Shown in pieces: positions 1 to 8,447 of a DNA stretch of 64,000 nt (positions are counted from its first letter, which is position 1; the number at the start of each line of letters is the position of its first letter). Source of the stretch: Caenibius sp. WL (GTDB lineage Bacteria > Pseudomonadota > Alphaproteobacteria > Sphingomonadales > Sphingomonadaceae); the NCBI RefSeq assembly GCF_019803445.1, contig NZ_CP081844.1, positions 3,050,501 through 3,114,500 of the forward strand. Reading direction: 5' to 3'. The translations under genes were made by a program, and so were the position numbers. Under the pieces are notes generated by a model that searched no databases, had not been told where the DNA came from, and saw only the letters and a program-made list of their open reading frames with translations.

Positions 1-124
1 CCGTGCGTTCGACCAGCGCGCTGATCGGATGGGCGGCAAGATCGGCCGGATGCATATGGGCAAGGCTGCCCTTCTTGCGGCCGGTGGGAGCGCGGACGGC
101 GTCGACAATATAGGCTTCAGGCAT
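1..124 (-). CDS. Thiolase (acetyl-CoA acyltransferase), N-terminal part only
   Basis: Only the first 41 codons lie in the window; the gene runs off the left edge. The visible N-terminus (EAYIVDAVRAPTGRKKG) is the usual first beta strand of type I thiolases. The ATG at 124 overlaps the end of the upstream acyl-CoA dehydrogenase gene by 8 bases, so the two are probably translationally coupled. The neighbours form a KstR2-type C/D-ring operon, so this is probably the FadA6-like thiolase that shortens ring-opened CoA esters. The active-site cysteine is outside the window, so activity cannot be judged. Confidence 0.8.
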   Translation of the reverse strand, partial: MPEAYIVDAVRAPTGRKKGSLAHMHPADLAAHPISALVERT

Positions 125-1148
125 TTTCAGTCTCACGAGCAAAGGTCTGATCGGGGCCAATCGGCTGGGTGAACATGCGGGTCGCGATGCGGCCACGATG
201 GAACTCTGGTGTACCCCAGTACTGCTTCAGCGCCAATGCGCGCTTGAGGAAGAGATGCACGTCCACTTCCCAGCTATAGCCCATGGCGCCATGCACCTGA
301 ATGGCCGCGCGGGCAGCCTTTTCCGCCGCTTCCAGCGCCACCAGCTTGGCATGGCTGACACGGGCGCGGGCCTGAATGTCCTGCCGGGCGATATCCGCCG
401 CCGCGGCCAGAACCACGGGCCGGGCGAATTCGATCGCCACCTGCGCCGAGGCGAGGTGATGCTTCACCGCCTGATAGCTGCCGATGGGCTTGCCGAACTG
501 CTGGCGTTCCTGCGCATAGGCGACCGCCAGATCGACCGAACGCTGCGCGAGACCGAGGCCCTGCGCGGCGCAGAACAGCGCCCCGCGATCCAGCGCCAGA
601 TCCCAGTCCGCCTTGCCCAGCTTCGTGGCATTGGCCTCATCCCATTCCACGCGGAACAGGCGGCGGAATGGATCGATGCTGTCCTCACGCGTCAGCGTGA
701 CCTGATCAGGCGTGGCGAGCCAGGCTTCGCCATCCTTGTGCAGGATGATCGCCCCGGCAAGATCGGCATCGAGCACGTAGAGATTGGCCGGATGCTGAAT
801 CGCAATCGTGGCCGACGGATCGGCCAGCACATCGCTGCCCGGCGCAAGCGCCGCCAGCAGCGGAGCCGCCACGCCCGCGCTTTCCGCCAGCGGTTCGGGC
901 AGCACCACATAGCCCGCCTTTTCCGCGATCAGCGCGAAATCGAGTTCGGTCAGCCCCAGGCCGCCCGATTCCTCGGGCAGCAGCAACAGCGTGAAGCCGG
1001 TTTCGACAATCGCCTGCCAGCGTGCATCGTCGCGCGCTTCGCCGGTTTCCATCTGCTTGCGCCAGTGATCGGGCGTGCAGGTGTCCGCGAACAGGGTCTG
1101 CGCCGTTTCGGCGAACATCCGCTGTTCGTCATTGAGGGTAAAATCCAC
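117..1148 (-). CDS. Acyl-CoA dehydrogenase, small-subunit type
   Basis: This 343-residue acyl-CoA dehydrogenase starts VDFTLNDEQRMFAETAQ. I chose the GTG at 1148 because a strong GGAGGGG site lies just upstream, 11 bases after the stop of the preceding gene; longer in-frame starts would run into that gene. The chain is shorter than the usual 380-400 residues. It lacks the C-terminal G(T/S)xE(I/V)Q FAD-binding segment that its neighbour at 1160-2317 carries. In steroid catabolism such short subunits form alpha2beta2 heterotetramers with a full-length partner (known for the ChsE and FadE pairs). I infer that it pairs with the 1160-2317 product to desaturate a ring-derived CoA ester. Confidence 0.88.
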   Translation of the reverse strand: MDFTLNDEQRMFAETAQTLFADTCTPDHWRKQMETGEARDDARWQAIVETGFTLLLLPEESGGLGLTELDFALIAEKAGYVVLPEPLAESAGVAAPLLAALAPGSDVLADPSATIAIQHPANLYVLDADLAGAIILHKDGEAWLATPDQVTLTREDSIDPFRRLFRVEWDEANATKLGKADWDLALDRGALFCAAQGLGLAQRSVDLAVAYAQERQQFGKPIGSYQAVKHHLASAQVAIEFARPVVLAAAADIARQDIQARARVSHAKLVALEAAEKAARAAIQVHGAMGYSWEVDVHLFLKRALALKQYWGTPEFHRGRIATRMFTQPIGPDQTFARETENA

Positions 1149-1159
1149 AGTGCCCCTCC

Positions 1160-2317
1160 TTACTTGCGCGGCAGGCCAAGCATACGCTCGGCGATGATGT
1201 TGCGCTGGATCTCGTTCGAACCGGCATAGATCGGCCCGGCGAGAGCGAAGATGTAATCGTCCATCCAGTCGTACGCATAAGCATCCGGCGCTTCCTGCGT
1301 CAATTCGGCCCTGGGGCCGAGGATCGCGAGCGCGGTTTCCGTGAGATGGATGTCCAGTTCCGACCAGAAAATCTTGTTCGTCGACGCTTCCGGCCCGATC
1401 TTGGCCCCCGCCATCAGGCGCGATGCCGTCTGGTAGATGTTCAGCGCATAGGCTTCCGCGTTCATGAACGCGCGCGTGACTTCGGATGCCAGCGCCGGAT
1501 CGGCGGTTTCCTTGTTCGCTTCCCACAGTTCGGCCAGCTTGGCCGCCGCCACCTGATAGCGCGCGGGCGAACGGAGCATCAGCCCGCGTTCGAAGCCGGC
1601 GGTGGCCATGCAGATGTGCCAGCCCTGCCCTTCATCGCCGAGGCGATTGAACGCGGGAACGCGCACGTCTTCGAGGAAGATTTCGGCAAAGCCGACATGG
1701 CCGTTGATCTTCTTGATCGCGTTGACCGTCACCCCGGGGGCGTTGAGCGGGAAGAAGATCAGGCTCATGCCGTGGTGGCGTTCGGTGCCCGGTTCACGGA
1801 ACAGGCCGAAAGCCCAGTCGGCAAAGACCGCGCGGCTCGACCAGATCTTGTGGCCGTTGAGCACGTATTCGTCACCCTCGCGCACGGCGGTGGCGCGCAC
1901 CCCGGCAAGATCGCTGCCCGCCTGCGGTTCGGACCATGCCTGCGCCCAGATTTCCTCGCCCGAGGCCATCGGAGGGAGGAAGCGGGATTTCTGTTCATGC
2001 GTGCCGAATTCCATCAGCGTGGGGCCGAGCAGGAAAATGCCGTTCTGGTTGACGCGGCCCGGCGCACCGGCGCGGTAGTATTCCTCCTCGAAGATCAGCC
2101 ACTGGATCAGGTCCACGCCGCGGCCGCCGTATTCCTTCGGCCAGGTCACCATGCCCCAGTCGCCCTGCTTCAAAGTCGCTTCCCACTTGCGGTGCGCTTC
2201 GAACCCTTCGCGAGTGGCGTCGTAATGTTCCAGCGGCTCTGCCGGAACATGCGCTTCGAGCCAGGCGCGCACTTCCGCGCGGAACGCCTGCTGTTCGGGA
2301 GTGTACGAGAGATCCAT
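1160..2317 (-). CDS. Acyl-CoA dehydrogenase, full-length FadE-type subunit
   Basis: This 385-residue acyl-CoA dehydrogenase begins MDLSYTPEQQAFRAEVRAWL and ends with the FAD-contacting segment GSNEIQRNIIAERMLGLPRK. Its ATG overlaps the stop of the crotonase at 2317-3066 in an ATGA arrangement. The mid-domain flavin motif WAQAWSEPQAGSDLAG is present around residue 125. The enzyme should introduce an alpha-beta double bond into a CoA thioester and pass electrons to ETF. Beside ipdC and echA20 it corresponds in position to the FadE30-33 group of actinobacterial C/D-ring degradation, although which of these it matches cannot be decided here. Confidence 0.9.
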   Translation of the reverse strand: MDLSYTPEQQAFRAEVRAWLEAHVPAEPLEHYDATREGFEAHRKWEATLKQGDWGMVTWPKEYGGRGVDLIQWLIFEEEYYRAGAPGRVNQNGIFLLGPTLMEFGTHEQKSRFLPPMASGEEIWAQAWSEPQAGSDLAGVRATAVREGDEYVLNGHKIWSSRAVFADWAFGLFREPGTERHHGMSLIFFPLNAPGVTVNAIKKINGHVGFAEIFLEDVRVPAFNRLGDEGQGWHICMATAGFERGLMLRSPARYQVAAAKLAELWEANKETADPALASEVTRAFMNAEAYALNIYQTASRLMAGAKIGPEASTNKIFWSELDIHLTETALAILGPRAELTQEAPDAYAYDWMDDYIFALAGPIYAGSNEIQRNIIAERMLGLPRK

Positions 2318-3066
2318 CAGAACGATGCCGCCTTGCCGGTTTCCACGAAAGCGTCACGCGCTTTCTGGCTGTCTTCGTGCATGTACATTTCGAGCGTGAA
2401 GCCCTGTTCCCAGCGATAGCCGCGATCCACGTCGCGCGCTTCGAGGCCGTTCAGCGCTTCCTTGGCGATGACCAGCGCCTTGCGCGACTTGGAGGCGATC
2501 ACCTTGCAGAATTCGCGCGCTTCGGTTTCGAGATCGGCGCGCGGCACGACCTTTTCCACGGCGCCGAGGCGATAGGCTTCCTGCGCCGGGATGTTGCCGC
2601 CGGTGAAGAACGCCGCGCGCACCTTGTGCAGCGGCAGCATGCGCGACATGTGGCTGGCCCCGCCCATCGCGCCGCGATCGACTTCCGGCAGCGAGAAGTA
2701 GGCGTCGTCAGCGGCGATGATCGTGTCCGATCCGCCGCAGATGCCGATGCCGCCGCCGATCACGAACTTGTGCACGGCCACCACGACGGGGATTTCCGCT
2801 TCGTGGATCGCCTTGAACGTCAGGAAGTTGCCACGGTTCAGGATCGTGATCCGTTCCGGATGCGCCTGCATTTCCTTGATGTCCACACCGCCGCAGAACC
2901 CGCGCCCTTCGGCCCGGATGAGGATGCAGTTCACTTCGGGATTGCGCGCCGCTTCGTTGATGATGCCCGGGATCGACATCCAGGTGGCACTGTCGAACGC
3001 GTTGACCGGCGGCACGTCGAAGACGATCTCGGCGATACGGTCCTTGATGGTCGTGGTAATCGGCAT
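2317..3066 (-). CDS. echA20: EchA20-type crotonase, steroid D-ring hydrolase
   Basis: This 249-residue crotonase closely resembles mycobacterial EchA20, as I recall that sequence. Shared stretches include MPIT at the start, EGRGFCGGVDIKEMQ near residue 55, the SLPEVDRGA segment near residue 125, and EALNGLEARDVDRGYRWEQG near the C-terminus. EchA20 opens ring D of the hydroxylated indanone carboxyl-CoA (HIC-CoA) intermediate. The product is the one-ring COCHEA-CoA, which IpdAB then cleaves. The gene sits in a coupled series with ipdC, 10 bases downstream of its stop, and with ipdA and ipdB further upstream, which strongly supports this role. Confidence 0.88.
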   Translation of the reverse strand: MPITTTIKDRIAEIVFDVPPVNAFDSATWMSIPGIINEAARNPEVNCILIRAEGRGFCGGVDIKEMQAHPERITILNRGNFLTFKAIHEAEIPVVVAVHKFVIGGGIGICGGSDTIIAADDAYFSLPEVDRGAMGGASHMSRMLPLHKVRAAFFTGGNIPAQEAYRLGAVEKVVPRADLETEAREFCKVIASKSRKALVIAKEALNGLEARDVDRGYRWEQGFTLEMYMHEDSQKARDAFVETGKAASF

Positions 3067-3076
3067 ATCAATCTCC

Positions 3077-4150
3077 TCAGGCGCCGGTGGCGCACAGTGC
3101 CTGCAAACGTTGTTCCGCTTCGGCCACGATCCGGTCGATCAGTTCCTGGCAGGTCGGAATTTCGGTGATGCGTCCGCCGACCACGCCGGTGGCCATGACG
3201 CCGTTTTCGATATCGCCATCGACCACGGCCTTCTGGATCAGCATCGGCATGGTCGCGGCCATCATCGCCTGCTTGAGCGGCATGGCGCCGTGCGAGGTCA
3301 TGCCCCTGGCCGATTTCAATAGGTCGATCCACGAAGCGCCGGTCTGCTTTTTCATCGCCATGCTGGCTTCGATCGCCCGCGCCCACATGCCGAGCTTGCC
3401 CGACTTTTCGATCCGGTCCATCAGCTTCGAACGGACCATGCGCTGCGGGATACCGTCCAGCTTGGTGGTCAACACGATGCCATCGGTCGAGGCGCGCAGG
3501 TATTCGCCCTTGGTCACTTCGGGAACCGGGCTTTCCTGGGTCAGCAGGAAACGCGTGCCCATGGCAATGCCGACCGCGCCATAAGCCAGCGCCGCAGCGA
3601 GGCCGCGCCCATCGGCGAAACCGCCACTGGCGATCACCGGCACATCAACCGTATCGAGCACTTGCGGCAGCAGCACGGTGGTCGGCACCGAACCGGTATG
3701 CCCGCCGCCTTCGCCGCCCTGCACGCTGACCATGTCGACGCCCAGTTCGACCATCTTCTGCGCGTGCTTCACCGCACCCACGGTCGGGATGCAGAGGATG
3801 CCGGCATCGCGGAAACGGCCGATCATCTTTGCGTTGGGCCCGCGCCCGAAGCTGACCGCGCGCACCTGGTCCTTGTTCTCGATAATCAGGTCGACGATCT
3901 TATCCGCGCCCGGCTGGAACGAGTGGAAATTCACCCCGAACGGACGATCCGTGCCCCGGCGCACCTGCAGCAGCTTTTCGCGCGCTTCGTCCGGAGTCAT
4001 CACCGCCGCGCCGAGGAAACCGAAAGCCCCGGCATTGGACGAGCCGATCACCAGGCTCGGTTCCGCCACCCAGCCCATCGCGGTCTGGATGATCGGCACG
4101 CGGCAGCCCAGCCGCTCGACCAGAATCGTGTTCAACGCATTGCTCATCAT
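3077..4150 (-). CDS. ipdC: IpdC-type nitronate-monooxygenase-family flavoenzyme
   Basis: This 357-residue FMN TIM-barrel protein belongs to the nitronate monooxygenase family. It matches remembered mycobacterial IpdC in key stretches: PIIQTAMGWVAEPSLV near the start, GGEGGGHTG near residue 150, ASGGFADGRGLAAAL near 180 and the AMGTRFLLTQESPVPE region near 200. IpdC introduces a double bond into the HIC-CoA intermediate during C/D-ring degradation. The ATG at 4150 overlaps the stop of the upstream crotonase gene (ATGA); a second ATG follows directly at 4147. The general annotation 2-nitropropane dioxygenase would be misleading in this context. Confidence 0.9.
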   Translation of the reverse strand: MMSNALNTILVERLGCRVPIIQTAMGWVAEPSLVIGSSNAGAFGFLGAAVMTPDEAREKLLQVRRGTDRPFGVNFHSFQPGADKIVDLIIENKDQVRAVSFGRGPNAKMIGRFRDAGILCIPTVGAVKHAQKMVELGVDMVSVQGGEGGGHTGSVPTTVLLPQVLDTVDVPVIASGGFADGRGLAAALAYGAVGIAMGTRFLLTQESPVPEVTKGEYLRASTDGIVLTTKLDGIPQRMVRSKLMDRIEKSGKLGMWARAIEASMAMKKQTGASWIDLLKSARGMTSHGAMPLKQAMMAATMPMLIQKAVVDGDIENGVMATGVVGGRITEIPTCQELIDRIVAEAEQRLQALCATGA

Positions 4151-5061
4151 TCGGTATCCGTCTTGTCCGCAGCGGCCTTGTTCGCCGCCGCCATCGACTT
4201 CGCATCCATGCCGCCGAGGCTGTTCGACGACAGCAGGTCGCTCTGCGCATGCGCGAAGTGATGCATGTGGAAATGGGCGTCGGTGGCGCTGCGCTTCCCT
4301 CGCAGCTCCTCGACGTGATTAAGAGCCTGCTTGGTCAGCCAGTTGCCCAGACGCGGGCGGGCAGCCAGTTCCTCGCCCAGCTTCTGGACATCGGCCAGCA
4401 GGTTTTCACGCGTGGTCAAACGGTTGACCATGCCGAAGTTGTAGGCGCGTTCCGCCGGCAGGCGTTCGCCCAGAAGAATGAATTCCTTGGCGATGCGTGG
4501 CGGCAGTTCGAAACCGTGCGCGAAATATTCCACGCCGGGAATGCCCATGCGGTTCACCGGGTCCTGGAAGAAGGCATCGTCGGTGGCGACAATGATATCG
4601 CACACCCAGGCCAGCATCAGGCCACCCGCGACACAAGCGCCCTGCACCGCCGCGATTGTCGGCTTGGGCGCATCGCGCCAGCGGCGGCACATGGTGAGAT
4701 AGACCTCATGCTCGCGCGTATAGAGGAATTCGACGCCCGGCTTGTTGGTATGATCGGGGAGCAGCCCCACCCGGTCCCAGCTCGCCGTGACATCACGGCC
4801 CGGCGTGCCGATATCGTGCCCGGCGGAAAAGTGCTTGCCTTCGCCGCGCAGCACGATGGCGCGCACGGCATCGTCGTCCACCGCCCGGCGGAACGCCGCA
4901 TCCAGCGCATAAGTCATCTGACTGTTCTGCGCGTTGTTGTACTTCGGGCGATTGAGAATGATATGGGCAACCGGCCCGACCACTTCGTAGCGGACGGGCT
5001 CCTCGGTTTCATAGTGGATGTCGGCCTTGGGCGGTTCGACCAGGCGATCCAGTTCGTTCAT
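4147..5061 (-). CDS. Enoyl-CoA hydratase/isomerase family protein
   Basis: This 304-residue crotonase-fold protein has an N-terminal extension of about 30 residues and a C-terminal tail rich in alanine and lysine. The oxyanion-hole segments GKHFSAGHDI and GACVAGGLML are present. At the place where hydratases carry a PE motif before the second oxyanion strand, this protein reads FFQDPVNRMGIPG, so the usual catalytic glutamate appears replaced. It may therefore be an isomerase, hydrolase or aldolase rather than a hydratase. It lies between ipdC (4-base overlap) and the Ltp-type gene, so a step in C/D-ring or chain degradation is likely; the exact reaction is unknown. Confidence 0.85.
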   Translation of the reverse strand: MNELDRLVEPPKADIHYETEEPVRYEVVGPVAHIILNRPKYNNAQNSQMTYALDAAFRRAVDDDAVRAIVLRGEGKHFSAGHDIGTPGRDVTASWDRVGLLPDHTNKPGVEFLYTREHEVYLTMCRRWRDAPKPTIAAVQGACVAGGLMLAWVCDIIVATDDAFFQDPVNRMGIPGVEYFAHGFELPPRIAKEFILLGERLPAERAYNFGMVNRLTTRENLLADVQKLGEELAARPRLGNWLTKQALNHVEELRGKRSATDAHFHMHHFAHAQSDLLSSNSLGGMDAKSMAAANKAAADKTDTE

Positions 5062-5128
5062 GAAGTCCTCCCGACCGGGCGGATACCATCATCCGCACCG
5101 GCCACCCCTGTCGCGCATAAGCGCGCCA

Positions 5129-6310
5129 TCACGCCTTTACAATCACCGATGATCCATGGCCGAACAGGCCCTGGTTCGCTGTGATACCGACCTTGGCGCC
5201 CTGCACCTGCCGATCGCCGGACTGGCCACGCAACTGCCATGTCAGTTCGCACACCTGCGCGATGGCCTGCGCGGGCACGGCTTCGCCGAAGCAGGCAAGG
5301 CCGCCCGAAGGGTTGATCGGCATGCGCCCGCCGATGCGGGTGGCGCCTTCGCGAACCAGCCCCGCCGCTTCGCCGCGCGGGCAGAGCTGCAGGTCTTCCA
5401 TCCAGTCCATTTCAAGTGCGGTCGACAGGTCATAGACTTCGGCAACCGATACGTCTTCGGGGCCGATGCCTGCTTCTTCGTATGCCTTGCGCGGCAGGGC
5501 GGCGCGGAAGCTGTGCGCGTCCATCGCCACGGCGCTGTCGGTGGCAAGGTCGGGCATTTCGATCACGGCCGAAGCGAATGTCGGCGTCACGGTCGAAATC
5601 GCGGCGATGCGCGGGGCATTCGCCTTGCCGATCTTGCGCGCATAATCGAGGCTGCACACGATCAGCGCCGCGCCGCCATCGGACGTGGCGCAGATATCCA
5701 TCAGGCGCAGCGGATCGGCGACCATTGCCGATGCCGCCACGTCTTCCATGGTGAACTTCTTGCGATAGCGCGCCTTGGGATTGGTGAAGCCGTGTTCGGC
5801 ATTCTTGACTTTCACCCGCGCGAAATCTTCTTGCGTATCGCCGTACATTTCCATGCGGCGGCGCGCATAGAGCGCGAAATAGGTGGGGTTGGTGACACCC
5901 ACACGGAAACGCACCCAATCCGGATCGTCCGGGCGTTCGCCCTTGGCCGGGGCAAGGAAGCCCTTGGGCGTGGTGTCCGCGCCGATCACCAGCGCGACTT
6001 CGGCCTGACCCGAGAGAATCTTGGCCCGGGCCGCGGCCAGCGCCTGCGAACCCGAGGCGCATGCGGCGTAGCTGGTGTTGACTTCGGCGCCCTGCCAGCC
6101 GAGCGCCTGTGCGAACGTCGCGCCCGCGACATAGCCGGGATAGCCGCACCGCATGGTTGCCGCGCCCGACACGAACTGCACGTCGCGCCACGAAATACCG
6201 GCGTCGGCCAGCGCTTCACGCGCCGCTTCGACACCATATTCCACGAATTTGCGGCCCCATTTGCCCCAGGGGTGCATACCCGCGCCGATGATTGCGATTT
6301 CCTGCGTCAT
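5129..6310 (-). CDS. Lipid-transfer-protein/thiolase-like protein (Ltp4-like)
   Basis: This 393-residue SCP2-thiolase-like protein starts MTQEIAIIGAGMHPWG at 6310. That ATG overlaps the stop of the DUF35 gene upstream (ATGA), which rules out a longer start. The nucleophile segment SYAACASGSQAL keeps a cysteine, but the canonical HDCFT box is AEVYDLST and the GHPxG box is CFGEAVPA. It is therefore not a standard thiolase and looks like the Ltp group of mycobacterial steroid genes (closest in my memory to Rv3522/Ltp4). Ltp proteins act with a DUF35 partner as aldolases or acyltransferases on steroid CoA esters. The adjacent DUF35 gene is the obvious partner. Confidence 0.82.
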   Translation of the reverse strand: MTQEIAIIGAGMHPWGKWGRKFVEYGVEAAREALADAGISWRDVQFVSGAATMRCGYPGYVAGATFAQALGWQGAEVNTSYAACASGSQALAAARAKILSGQAEVALVIGADTTPKGFLAPAKGERPDDPDWVRFRVGVTNPTYFALYARRRMEMYGDTQEDFARVKVKNAEHGFTNPKARYRKKFTMEDVAASAMVADPLRLMDICATSDGGAALIVCSLDYARKIGKANAPRIAAISTVTPTFASAVIEMPDLATDSAVAMDAHSFRAALPRKAYEEAGIGPEDVSVAEVYDLSTALEMDWMEDLQLCPRGEAAGLVREGATRIGGRMPINPSGGLACFGEAVPAQAIAQVCELTWQLRGQSGDRQVQGAKVGITANQGLFGHGSSVIVKA

Positions 6311-6738
6311 GCCACGGGCTTCCACTTCCAGGTCAGCTTGCCTTCCGGTTCCACCGCATCGGGGATCGTTTCGAGCACCAGTTCCATTTCGAGGCCGGCC
6401 TTGAGCTGCTCGACGCCGACGCCCTCGACCACCTGGCCGAGGACGATCATCTTCTCTTTGGCGAGTTCGACAGCCGCAATCGCGTAAGGCTCGAACGGCT
6501 CTTTCGCGATATACGGCTCCGGCGGTTTGTAGCAGGCATTGGTAAAGGACCACAGCTTGCCCGTCCGCGAAAGCTCGACACTTTCGAACTGCGAACAATC
6601 ACAGTCAGGATTGCGGCAGAACCCTTCCACGGACGGGAAGTAGAACGTGCCACATTTGACACAGCGCGAACCCAGCAAAGCCGGGCTCTCGCCAGTCGTG
6701 AAAAATCCCTCGAGTACGGGCTTCGCTGCTTGCGTCAT
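6307..6738 (-). CDS. DUF35 zinc-ribbon/OB-fold protein, Ltp partner
   Basis: This 143-residue protein has an N-terminal rubredoxin-like zinc ribbon (CVKC near residues 26-29, then CRNPDCDC near 41-48). A C-terminal OB-fold follows, with the typical GKLWSFT start. DUF35 proteins form complexes with Ltp/thiolase-like enzymes and bind the CoA part of the substrate; this is established for Ltp2-ChsH2. The gene overlaps both its neighbours by four bases, with the Ltp-like gene directly downstream, so a 1:1 complex is likely. Confidence 0.87.
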   Translation of the reverse strand: MTQAAKPVLEGFFTTGESPALLGSRCVKCGTFYFPSVEGFCRNPDCDCSQFESVELSRTGKLWSFTNACYKPPEPYIAKEPFEPYAIAAVELAKEKMIVLGQVVEGVGVEQLKAGLEMELVLETIPDAVEPEGKLTWKWKPVA

Positions 6739-7526
6739 GCAGTCCTCTTCGCCGGCGGGTTGTCCTTGATCACAGTCGCACGAATATTGTGCGGGTCAAG
6801 CTTGGCGATGATTTCGAGCGCTTCGGCAGTCGGCATCGGGGTTTCGGTAAGATCGCCCTTCTCCAGTTCGAAGCCGGTGGCTTCCTGCACTTCCTCGAAA
6901 GTCACGCCCGGATGGAGCGAGACGACGCGGATCGCATTGTCCTTGCCGCCGAAATCCATCACGCACAGATTGGTGACGATCACGCGCAGGTCGACGCCCG
7001 AATAGTTGCCGCCTGCCACGCGCTTCGCCGGGTTGTACCCCACGCCCGAGATCATATCGACTTCGCCCGGCACGAACACGCGGGCCGAATGCGCGGGGAA
7101 GAAGAACGAGTTCGTGTGATAGATGGTGTTGCCCGGGAAACCGCGCACACCCAGCATCTGCGTCTTGGGCTGCTGATACGTGCCGCCCATGTAGGACAGG
7201 TTGATCTGCCCGAAACGGTCGAGCTGGGTCGGCGTCACCATCGCATGGCGGCGGCCGGTCCACACCGCGCTGTCGAAGAAGCGCGAGAACGGCAGGTGCC
7301 CCGCACGCTTGCGATCGTCGTAATTGCGCGGGCCCAGCGGCACGGGCTGTTCGACCAGATAGGCTTCTCCATCGGTCATCATCAGTTCCGGGCTGTGAGT
7401 CAGCTTGGCCACGCTAGCCGCCAGACGCGGCACGGGGCCGACGCCGGTTGCCACCACTTCACCGTTGTTGCGGAAAGCTTCCGAGCACGCAAAGATGCAC
7501 AGTTCAGTCAGAGATACTTCAGTCAT
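6735..7526 (-). CDS. ipdB: IpdB, CoA-transferase-family beta subunit of the ring-C hydrolase
   Basis: This 263-residue family I CoA-transferase beta-type subunit begins MTEVSLTELCIFACSEAFRN at 7526, sharing an ATGA overlap with ipdA. Stretches matching remembered mycobacterial IpdB include MMTDGEAYL near residue 50, FGQINLSYMGG, the LGVRGFPGNTIYHTNS region near 125 and IRVVSLHPGVTFEEVQ near 205. IpdAB is a heteromeric enzyme that hydrolytically cleaves the last steroid ring (COCHEA-CoA) and does not transfer CoA. An annotation as a generic CoA transferase would miss this. Confidence 0.92.
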   Translation of the reverse strand: MTEVSLTELCIFACSEAFRNNGEVVATGVGPVPRLAASVAKLTHSPELMMTDGEAYLVEQPVPLGPRNYDDRKRAGHLPFSRFFDSAVWTGRRHAMVTPTQLDRFGQINLSYMGGTYQQPKTQMLGVRGFPGNTIYHTNSFFFPAHSARVFVPGEVDMISGVGYNPAKRVAGGNYSGVDLRVIVTNLCVMDFGGKDNAIRVVSLHPGVTFEEVQEATGFELEKGDLTETPMPTAEALEIIAKLDPHNIRATVIKDNPPAKRTA

Positions 7527-8404
7527 CAGAATATCGGCAACGGAAGACCCGCCACCGCCTCCTTTCCACCAACGCTTTCCAGATAGGCTTCTTCGCTCGC
7601 ACCCACGAAACGATCGGCCACGGCTGCCCAGTCGCCCGGTTCCTTCGCCGCAGCGGCGTAGGCCTTGAACGCCTTCATGTCCCAGCCATAGTGCGGGGGC
7701 ATGGAACTGGGATGCGCGCCATAAGGCATATGCACCACACCATTGACGAAGCACCGCTCGAAGACATTCGCATGCGCTTCCGCTTCGTAGTGGTCTTCCA
7801 TCTTGTCGACCAGTTCTTCGCACGAAACGAAAGTCTTGGCCGCCGCCTTGGCGAACCATTCGTCATAGTACGAGTCGGGGCCAAGCAGATGCACGTTGCC
7901 GCGCCAGTCGCTGCGGTTGGCATGAATCAGCGCCACATCCAGCTTGATAGCGGGCATCGCGATCAGGGTTTCGCCGTCTTCATAAGGCGACTGAACCGTC
8001 TTGAGCCCGCCCAGTTCGGCGAGATCGGTGCCGAGACCCACGCGGGTCGGCAGGAACGGCAGGCCGAACGCAGCGGCCTTGAGGCCCCACTGGAACATGC
8101 CTTCGTCGAGTTCGAGCACTTCGATCTGGCCTGCTTCGCGCGCCTTGCGGAACCAGGGTTCCAGCGGAATCGCATCGAGCGAGACGAACGCGAAGATCAG
8201 CTTCTTCACTTTCCCTGCCGCGCACAGCATGCCGACATCCGCGCCGCCATAGGCGACAACCGTGAGGTCCTTCACATCCGAACGGAGGAGTTCGCGCACC
8301 AGCCCCATGGGCTTGCGGCGCGGCCCCCAGCCGCCAATGCCGATGGTCATGCCATCCTTTATCTGCGCGACGACATCCGCCGCGCTCATCCGCTTGTCTA
8401 ACAT
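7526..8404 (-). CDS. ipdA: IpdA, CoA-transferase-family alpha subunit of the ring-C hydrolase
   Basis: This 292-residue alpha subunit starts MLDKRMSAADVVAQIKDGMT, after an AAGAAGG ribosome binding site. Characteristic IpdA segments are IGIGGWGPRRKPMGLVRELL near residue 22, DLTVVAYGGADVGMLCAAGK near 45, AFVSLDAIPLEPWF near 72 and ETLIAMPAIKLDVALIHANR near 145. Together with IpdB it should open ring C of COCHEA-CoA to give a linear CoA ester for beta-oxidation. It is the fourth gene from the start of the minus-strand operon if the SDR at 9373-10182 is the first. Confidence 0.92.
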   Translation of the reverse strand: MLDKRMSAADVVAQIKDGMTIGIGGWGPRRKPMGLVRELLRSDVKDLTVVAYGGADVGMLCAAGKVKKLIFAFVSLDAIPLEPWFRKAREAGQIEVLELDEGMFQWGLKAAAFGLPFLPTRVGLGTDLAELGGLKTVQSPYEDGETLIAMPAIKLDVALIHANRSDWRGNVHLLGPDSYYDEWFAKAAAKTFVSCEELVDKMEDHYEAEAHANVFERCFVNGVVHMPYGAHPSSMPPHYGWDMKAFKAYAAAAKEPGDWAAVADRFVGASEEAYLESVGGKEAVAGLPLPIF

Positions 8405-8447
8405 TCGCTTACCTTCTTCAGAAAATCAGCTTCGCAGCAACCGGGCG